A model generated the notes under the pieces. The model saw only the letters and a list, made by a program, of their open reading frames with translations, was not told where the DNA came from and ran no database searches. Shown one piece after another: positions 5,922 through 9,759 of a DNA stretch of 9,759 bases. The position numbers were made by a program, and so were the translations under genes. This DNA is from Lachnospiraceae bacterium (lineage in GTDB: Bacteria; Bacillota; Clostridia; Lachnospirales; Lachnospiraceae): contig CAADYR010000119.1 of NCBI GenBank assembly GCA_900753305.1, positions 1 to 9,759 on the forward strand, written 5' to 3'. Position 1 is the first letter of the stretch, and every line of letters begins with the position of its first letter.

Positions 5922-7733
5922 ATGGATGCAACGAATAAAAGAAGAGATACAGGGTTGGCAAGAAAGCTGACGCTGGGAGTTGTTGGAGCAATCGCTCTGT
6001 TAAGTGCAGGACTTGTGATCATAGCTGCTCTGGTATTTACAAATATCAAGTCAACAATGAAAGATGTATTGTATGATGTGACACTGGACAGTTATAAGAG
6101 TGTAATCAGCTCAGAAGTGCAGAGCGCAATCAGTATTACTCAAAATTATTATGAATTGTTTCAATCTGGGGAATTATCTGAAACAGAAGCTCAGAAAAAG
6201 GCATTGGAAGTTATCAGAAGTATCCGGTATGGGGAAGATAATTCAGGATATCTGTGGGTGGATGGTACGGATTATACACTGATCATGCATCCAATTTTAC
6301 CTGACCAGGAGGGAAGCAACCGATATGAGTTGACGGACCAGAATGGTGTCAAGATTATCCAGGAGATTATGAAGGTTGCAGAGGCAGGTGGCTATAATGA
6401 ATTTTATTTTACTAAATCTGATGGTGTAACAGTTGCTCCCAAAGTGGCATACAGTAAAGAATTCAAACCATGGAACTGGGTTATTACGACAGGTGTATAT
6501 TCTGATGATATTCAGAATGTTGTAGATAATTCAGATGGTGTGATCAGAATAGGCAGGATCTTTAACAAGGCGATCATACTAATGGCTGGAGTAGCTGCTT
6601 TATTTGCTGTTATTATTGCAATTGTCGCATACATACTGATCAAAAGGATCATTCAGGTGATCGAGAAAGTAAAAGTACAGCTTACAAAAGTGGCACAGGG
6701 AGATCTTACTGGTAAAATGGAAGGTACAATTGCCGGGAGAAATGACGAGCTTGGAGCTATGGTACGCAATACCAATATTGCTATGGATGCTTTCAGAAAC
6801 AGTATATTATCTGTCAAGAATACTACAGATGCTGTTGACTCTGGCAGTACAGATATGAAGGAAAAGACAGAGAATGCAGTGAATGCAAATGAACAGGTGG
6901 CCACTGCAATAGGTAATGTTGCTTCCGAGGTATCTCAGCAGGCATCAGCAGTAGATCAGATGATCGAGAAAGTTGCTTCACTGGCAGACGCAGGCAAGGC
7001 GGTATCTACAGCAGTGGAAGAAGCTCTGCAATATATGAAGCAGTTAGATGGTAATTCTGCTGATATGAAAGCCAAGATGGAATCCATGTCAGAAGAAAGT
7101 GTACATATGAATGTAAATGTTCAGGAGATTTCAGAGAAGATAGATGTAACCAGTAAAGGTATTCAGGATATGGAGACTATTCTTGGCAGTATTGAGGAAA
7201 TTGCTTCCGAAACAAATCTGCTTGCCCTGAATGCTTCCATAGAGGCGGCCAGAGCAGGAGATGCCGGTAAAGGCTTTGCTGTTGTTGCAGACAGTATTAA
7301 GGGATTATCCGAAAATACATCAAATGAACTTGAAAATATCAGAAAGATTATTTCTACATTGGTGGAGAATTTTAAAGAATGTGAGAAGTGCATTGATCTG
7401 GTCGTAAAGAGCAATCAGGCAAGTACAGAATCCACCAAAGATGTTATCGAATCATTCCGGATCATCAATGATGATGTGATCAGCACTAATGAGAAGCTTA
7501 CTGTAGTACATCAGACAGATGAGCAGATGATGAAGGATATTATGGAAATCGATAATCAGGTGAAAGTAATTGGGCAGGTTGCAGAAAGTAATGCGGCAGC
7601 TACGCAGGAAATTACAGCCAGCTCGGAAGAATTGACAGCACTGTTGACCAATATTAGCAGTACCTGCAACAATATGACAGGATATGTGGACAATCTGGTA
7701 AAAGACATGAATCAGTTCAAAGTACAGGAATAA
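5922..7733 (+). CDS. Methyl-accepting chemotaxis protein with one sCache sensor domain
   Basis: This 603-residue chemoreceptor has the standard layout. TM1 is about residues 17-40. The extracytoplasmic domain (41-215) contains GYLWVDGTDYTLIMHPILP, a GSNRYELTDQNG segment and FKPWNWVITTGVYSDDI, which mark a single-Cache type-2 sensor. TM2 is about 217-240, followed by HAMP (about 241-295) and a long coiled-coil signalling domain. The hairpin tip that binds CheA and CheW reads EIASETNLLALNASIEAARA (426-445), then GDAGKGFAVVADSIKGLSENT. Known sCache_2 receptors often bind small carboxylates, but no ligand can be read here. No CheR-tethering pentapeptide is evident at the C-terminus (NQFKVQE). AAAGGAG at 5905-5911 sets the ATG at 5922. 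It is its own unit between two hairpins and implies motility or a chemosensory array in the host. Confidence 0.95.
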   Translation: MDATNKRRDTGLARKLTLGVVGAIALLSAGLVIIAALVFTNIKSTMKDVLYDVTLDSYKSVISSEVQSAISITQNYYELFQSGELSETEAQKKALEVIRSIRYGEDNSGYLWVDGTDYTLIMHPILPDQEGSNRYELTDQNGVKIIQEIMKVAEAGGYNEFYFTKSDGVTVAPKVAYSKEFKPWNWVITTGVYSDDIQNVVDNSDGVIRIGRIFNKAIILMAGVAALFAVIIAIVAYILIKRIIQVIEKVKVQLTKVAQGDLTGKMEGTIAGRNDELGAMVRNTNIAMDAFRNSILSVKNTTDAVDSGSTDMKEKTENAVNANEQVATAIGNVASEVSQQASAVDQMIEKVASLADAGKAVSTAVEEALQYMKQLDGNSADMKAKMESMSEESVHMNVNVQEISEKIDVTSKGIQDMETILGSIEEIASETNLLALNASIEAARAGDAGKGFAVVADSIKGLSENTSNELENIRKIISTLVENFKECEKCIDLVVKSNQASTESTKDVIESFRIINDDVISTNEKLTVVHQTDEQMMKDIMEIDNQVKVIGQVAESNAAATQEITASSEELTALLTNISSTCNNMTGYVDNLVKDMNQFKVQE

Positions 7734-7743
7734 AGAGTAGTAT

Positions 7744-7764
7744 GAAAGGGTATCTTACCCTTTC
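7744..7764. terminator. Hairpin shared by the convergent chemoreceptor and AraC genes
   Basis: GAAAGGGTA (7744-7752) pairs perfectly with TACCCTTTC (7756-7764) around a three-base loop. An outer GTAT (7740-7743)/ATAC (7767-7770) pairing is possible after a two-base bulge. It begins 10 bases after the chemoreceptor stop and contains the AraC stop codon (7755-7757). T-runs are weak on both sides, so bidirectional termination is likely but not certain. Confidence 0.62.
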
Positions 7765-8633
7765 CGATACTCCCCCGGCGTAACGTGCATATATCGTTTA
7801 AATGTCCGGTTGAAATAGCTGATATTGTTGAACCCGATCTCCAGTGCGATATCGCTGATTTCATGGTCTGTTTGGCGTAGCAGACGGGTACTGGTGCTGA
7901 TGCGGTAGAAGTTCAGATATTCAATAGGTGACATACGTGTCATTTTTTTGAAAAGGCGGCATAGATGCTCACGGCTCAGATGGAAATACGCAGCCAGAAT
8001 ATCCAGTGTGATCTGTGATTCATAATGAGTATGAATGTAATCAATGATAGACTTGACCAGCGCAATACGATAGTCGGAGGTTCTTTCGGACACGGAAGCA
8101 GAAGAAGTGCCATGCAGATAATAAAGTGACCACACAACATACAGCCTTGCTTTGATGAGTAATTCAAAGCAAGGCTCTTTCTTTGCAAAAAGAGCGTAAA
8201 TATCCGACAATACATCGGCAATACCAAATTCTTTTGCTTCCTGAGCAGAAAGGACGGTGGGGAAGAGGATGTTCTCCTGCAAAACGGAATCAAAATACTG
8301 CTGCTGAATCACATCCTGAATGAAACTGGACAGCAGGTCAGGATGAAATACTACAGCATAGAAATCGAAGGTATCTCCCAGAAGAACAGTTACCAGATGC
8401 AGGTGGTTGGGGAGAATAAAGGCAACATATCCCTCCTTCAGTTCATAGCGGTCATTATTCAGGATCAGGACAGCACTGCCTTTTGTAACTACCAGAATCT
8501 CGATTTCTTCATGCCAGTGGCAGGCGATCCGTTCCTCAGTACGGGTATCGCTTGATACTTCATGGATCATAAAAGGAAACATGGCATTGCCATGCGGAAG
8601 CTGCTCCTGCAGCAGGATAGAGGGAGTATTCAT
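7755..8633 (-). CDS. AraC-family transcriptional regulator with N-terminal cupin sensor domain
   Basis: The 292-residue protein has a cupin-type ligand domain near the start, with CHWHEEIEILVVTKGSAVLIL (38-58) followed by YELKEGYVAFILPNHLH (63-79), as in sugar-responsive AraC regulators. A helical linker leads to a double helix-turn-helix domain: the first HTH at about 206-230 (ITLDILAAYFHLSREHLCRLFKK) and the second at about 257-281. The end carries the family signature DIALEIGFNNISYFNRTFKR (261-280), then VTPGEYR. The ATG (complement of 8631-8633) has AAAGGA seven bases upstream on its strand. It is divergent from a GH31 gene across a 140-base spacer, so it most likely activates that enzyme in response to a sugar; this is inferred from position. 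An unusual 13-base perfect inverted repeat lies inside its coding sequence. It ends convergent with the chemoreceptor gene. Confidence 0.93.
   Translation of the reverse strand: MNTPSILLQEQLPHGNAMFPFMIHEVSSDTRTEERIACHWHEEIEILVVTKGSAVLILNNDRYELKEGYVAFILPNHLHLVTVLLGDTFDFYAVVFHPDLLSSFIQDVIQQQYFDSVLQENILFPTVLSAQEAKEFGIADVLSDIYALFAKKEPCFELLIKARLYVVWSLYYLHGTSSASVSERTSDYRIALVKSIIDYIHTHYESQITLDILAAYFHLSREHLCRLFKKMTRMSPIEYLNFYRISTSTRLLRQTDHEISDIALEIGFNNISYFNRTFKRYMHVTPGEYRKG
8143..8176. repeat. 13-base perfect inverted repeat inside the AraC gene
   Basis: AGCCTTGCTTTGA (8143-8155) and TCAAAGCAAGGCT (8164-8176) are exact reverse complements around an eight-base loop. On the + strand (antisense to the regulator) it is followed by CTTTCTTTG, giving a terminator-like form. 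A competing pair, GCTCTTT (8174-8180) with AAAGAGC (8189-8195), overlaps it. The arms share CTTGCTTTGA and TCAAAGCA with the terminator at 5762-5800. Confidence 0.65.
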
Positions 8634-8654
8634 ATGTGAATCCTTTCTGACAGT

Positions 8655-8683
8655 ATTATATCAATTTTGTGTTAGCCTACGCT
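8655..8683 (-). promoter_or_regulatory. Candidate promoter of the AraC regulator gene
   Basis: On the minus strand a perfect TATAAT (complement of 8655-8660) lies 21 bases before the regulator's ATG. The region 17 bases further upstream (8678-8683) has no good -35 match, and it falls on the TTAGC/GCTAA inverted repeat. This would fit autoregulation by a protein bound there. Confidence 0.5.
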
Positions 8684-8702
8684 AAAAACAGCATAGATTA
8701 AA
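8672..8702. promoter_or_regulatory. Candidate operator in the AraC/GH31 divergent spacer
   Basis: Two overlapping patterns sit between the divergent -10 elements. One is an inverted repeat TTAGC-N4-GCTAA (8672-8685). The other is an imperfect direct repeat, GCCTACGCTAAA (8675-8686) and GCATAGATTAAA (8691-8702), 8 of 12 bases equal with starts 16 bases apart. AraC-family proteins usually bind direct-repeat half sites just upstream of the -35 region of their target, which this position fits. Binding itself is inference. Confidence 0.4.
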
Positions 8703-8722
8703 TGGAAACATATCATTATAAT
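8694..8722 (+). promoter_or_regulatory. Candidate activator-dependent promoter of the GH31 gene
   Basis: TATAAT at 8717-8722 is a perfect -10. With a 17-base spacer the -35 would be TAGATT (8694-8699), a poor match, as expected for a promoter that needs an activator. The leader to the ATG at 8774 would be about 45 bases and contains AGGAGGG (8760-8766). Confidence 0.5.
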
Positions 8723-8773
8723 GTCAGTATAAAGTATCGTTGGAAGATATGCAAGTAACAGGAGGGTATGTAG

Positions 8774-9759
8774 ATGTATTATGAACAAAAAGAATCTGGA
8801 TTGTTAGTACGCCATAAGAATGAGCGGATGTATATTGAAGCATGGGGCAGGGATTCCCTGCGTGTGAGAACCACACAGTATATGGATTTCACCGGCAGAG
8901 ACTGGGCCTTGAGTGAGACAGTGGATAAGAACGGGCAGGATGTGGATATCCATATCGACGGACAGCAGGCGACGATCCGAAATGGCAGATTGTCAGTCAG
9001 AGTCAATGATGCAGGTGTGCTGACTTTTTATAAGGATGGCAAGATGCTCCTCCGTGAGTATCATAGAGATTATTCAGGAACGGAATGCAAAGAGAGCCGT
9101 TGCCTCAAGATCGTAGGACGTACTTATAAGCCTATCATTGGCGGCGATTATCAGATCATACAGCGTTTTGAAGGAATAGATGGCGAGAAGATATATGGTA
9201 TGGGTCAGTATCAGCAGAAATATCTGGATCTCAAGGGCTGCGTATTGGAGCTGGCACAGCGTAATTCACAGGTATCGATTCCTTTTGCAGTATCCAGTAT
9301 GGGATATGGATTTTTGTGGAATCATCCCGGTGTAGGTCAGGTTTCCTTTGGCAAGAATTATACAGAATGGAAAGCAGAAGCGACTAAGGAACTGGATTAC
9401 TGGATCACAGTAGGAGATACTCCCAAGGAACTGATTGAGAAATACACCAGTGTAACTGGAAGAACTCCTATGGTTCCGGATGGATTGCTGGGACTGTGGC
9501 AGTGTAAGCTCAGATATCGTACACAGGAGGAAGTACTGAGTGTTGCACGCAAATATAAGGAGCTGAATATTCCACTGGATGTTATCGTAATTGATTTCTT
9601 CCACTGGACCAGACAGGGTGACTGGAAGTTCGATCCTGAGTACTGGCCTGATCCAAAAGCAATGTGTGACGAATTACATACAATGGGAACCAAGGTAGTT
9701 GTATCGGTATGGCCTTCTGTGGATAAAAAGAGCGAAAATTTTGCAGAGATGGAAGAGCG
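8774..9759 (+). CDS. Glycoside hydrolase family 31 enzyme (alpha-xylosidase/alpha-glucosidase type), 5' part only
   Basis: The frame is open from the ATG at 8774 to the window edge, giving 328 complete codons of a protein that in this family is usually around 650-800 residues or longer. AGGAGGG at 8760-8766 lies seven bases upstream and fixes the start; the nearby ATG at 8768 is followed at once by TAG. An N-terminal beta-sandwich domain (about 1-230) includes IYGMGQYQQKYLDLKG (140-155) and FAVSSMGYGFLWNHPG (171-186). The (beta/alpha)8 barrel then begins with GLLGLWQCKLRYRTQEEVL (237-255), PLDVIVIDFFHW (267-278), GDWKFDPEYWPDPKAM (282-297) and VVVSVWP (308-314). These match the GH31 alpha-xylosidase-like group. 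The catalytic nucleophile and acid/base lie beyond the edge, so activity and specificity cannot be confirmed. No signal peptide is seen, so it is probably cytoplasmic and acts on imported oligosaccharides. It is divergent from an AraC regulator. Confidence 0.9.
   Translation, partial: MYYEQKESGLLVRHKNERMYIEAWGRDSLRVRTTQYMDFTGRDWALSETVDKNGQDVDIHIDGQQATIRNGRLSVRVNDAGVLTFYKDGKMLLREYHRDYSGTECKESRCLKIVGRTYKPIIGGDYQIIQRFEGIDGEKIYGMGQYQQKYLDLKGCVLELAQRNSQVSIPFAVSSMGYGFLWNHPGVGQVSFGKNYTEWKAEATKELDYWITVGDTPKELIEKYTSVTGRTPMVPDGLLGLWQCKLRYRTQEEVLSVARKYKELNIPLDVIVIDFFHWTRQGDWKFDPEYWPDPKAMCDELHTMGTKVVVSVWPSVDKKSENFAEMEE

Noticed and set aside
8634..8773. Catabolite repression (cre) site in the divergent spacer
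   Set aside because: No stretch fits the cre consensus well enough on either strand.

Overview
The window looks like chromosomal DNA from an anaerobic, probably motile, Gram-positive Clostridia member, most likely Lachnospiraceae. The basis is strong AAAGG/AGGAGG ribosome binding sites, TATAAT promoters, intrinsic hairpin terminators, a group-II ECF vitamin-type transporter, a ferredoxin/FrhB-type oxidoreductase, a chemoreceptor and an AraC-controlled glycoside hydrolase of gut-Firmicute type. The taxonomic guess is inference from gene content, not a database match.

Region 1 (1-5800, + strand) is a run of tightly spaced genes. It starts with the 3' end of an ECF transporter S component (substrate-binding membrane protein). 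A small hairpin terminator at 304-330 separates this from the ECF T component (352-1116) and a fused, two-domain ECF ATPase (1132-2817). These are followed by an isochorismatase/nicotinamidase-type cysteine hydrolase (2836-3441), a polysaccharide pyruvyl transferase family protein (3455-4531) and a double-[4Fe-4S] FrhB-like protein (4558-5763). Gaps are 13-18 bases or overlaps, and a long hairpin at 5762-5800 closes the unit. The simplest reading is uptake of a small molecule, probably a vitamin or nucleobase-like compound, linked to a hydrolase. The pyruvyl transferase/FrhB pair is more AT-rich and looks like an added module of unknown purpose.

Region 2 (5800-7770) is a single-gene unit: a sigma-A-type promoter, then a 603-residue methyl-accepting chemotaxis protein with one extracytoplasmic sCache domain. 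A hairpin shared with the convergent gene follows it.

Region 3 (7755-9759) is a sugar-utilisation switch. An AraC-family regulator on the minus strand is divergent from a glycoside hydrolase family 31 enzyme that runs off the right edge. The 140-base divergent spacer holds two TATAAT elements and repeats that could be the operator.

I see no tRNA, rRNA, CRISPR array, transposase or phage gene. No wholly new system is proven. The best leads are the asymmetric fused ECF ATPase, the hydrolase plus pyruvyl-transferase/FrhB tail of the ECF operon, an 18-base perfect palindrome in the hydrolase gene, and two unusually good intragenic inverted repeats.
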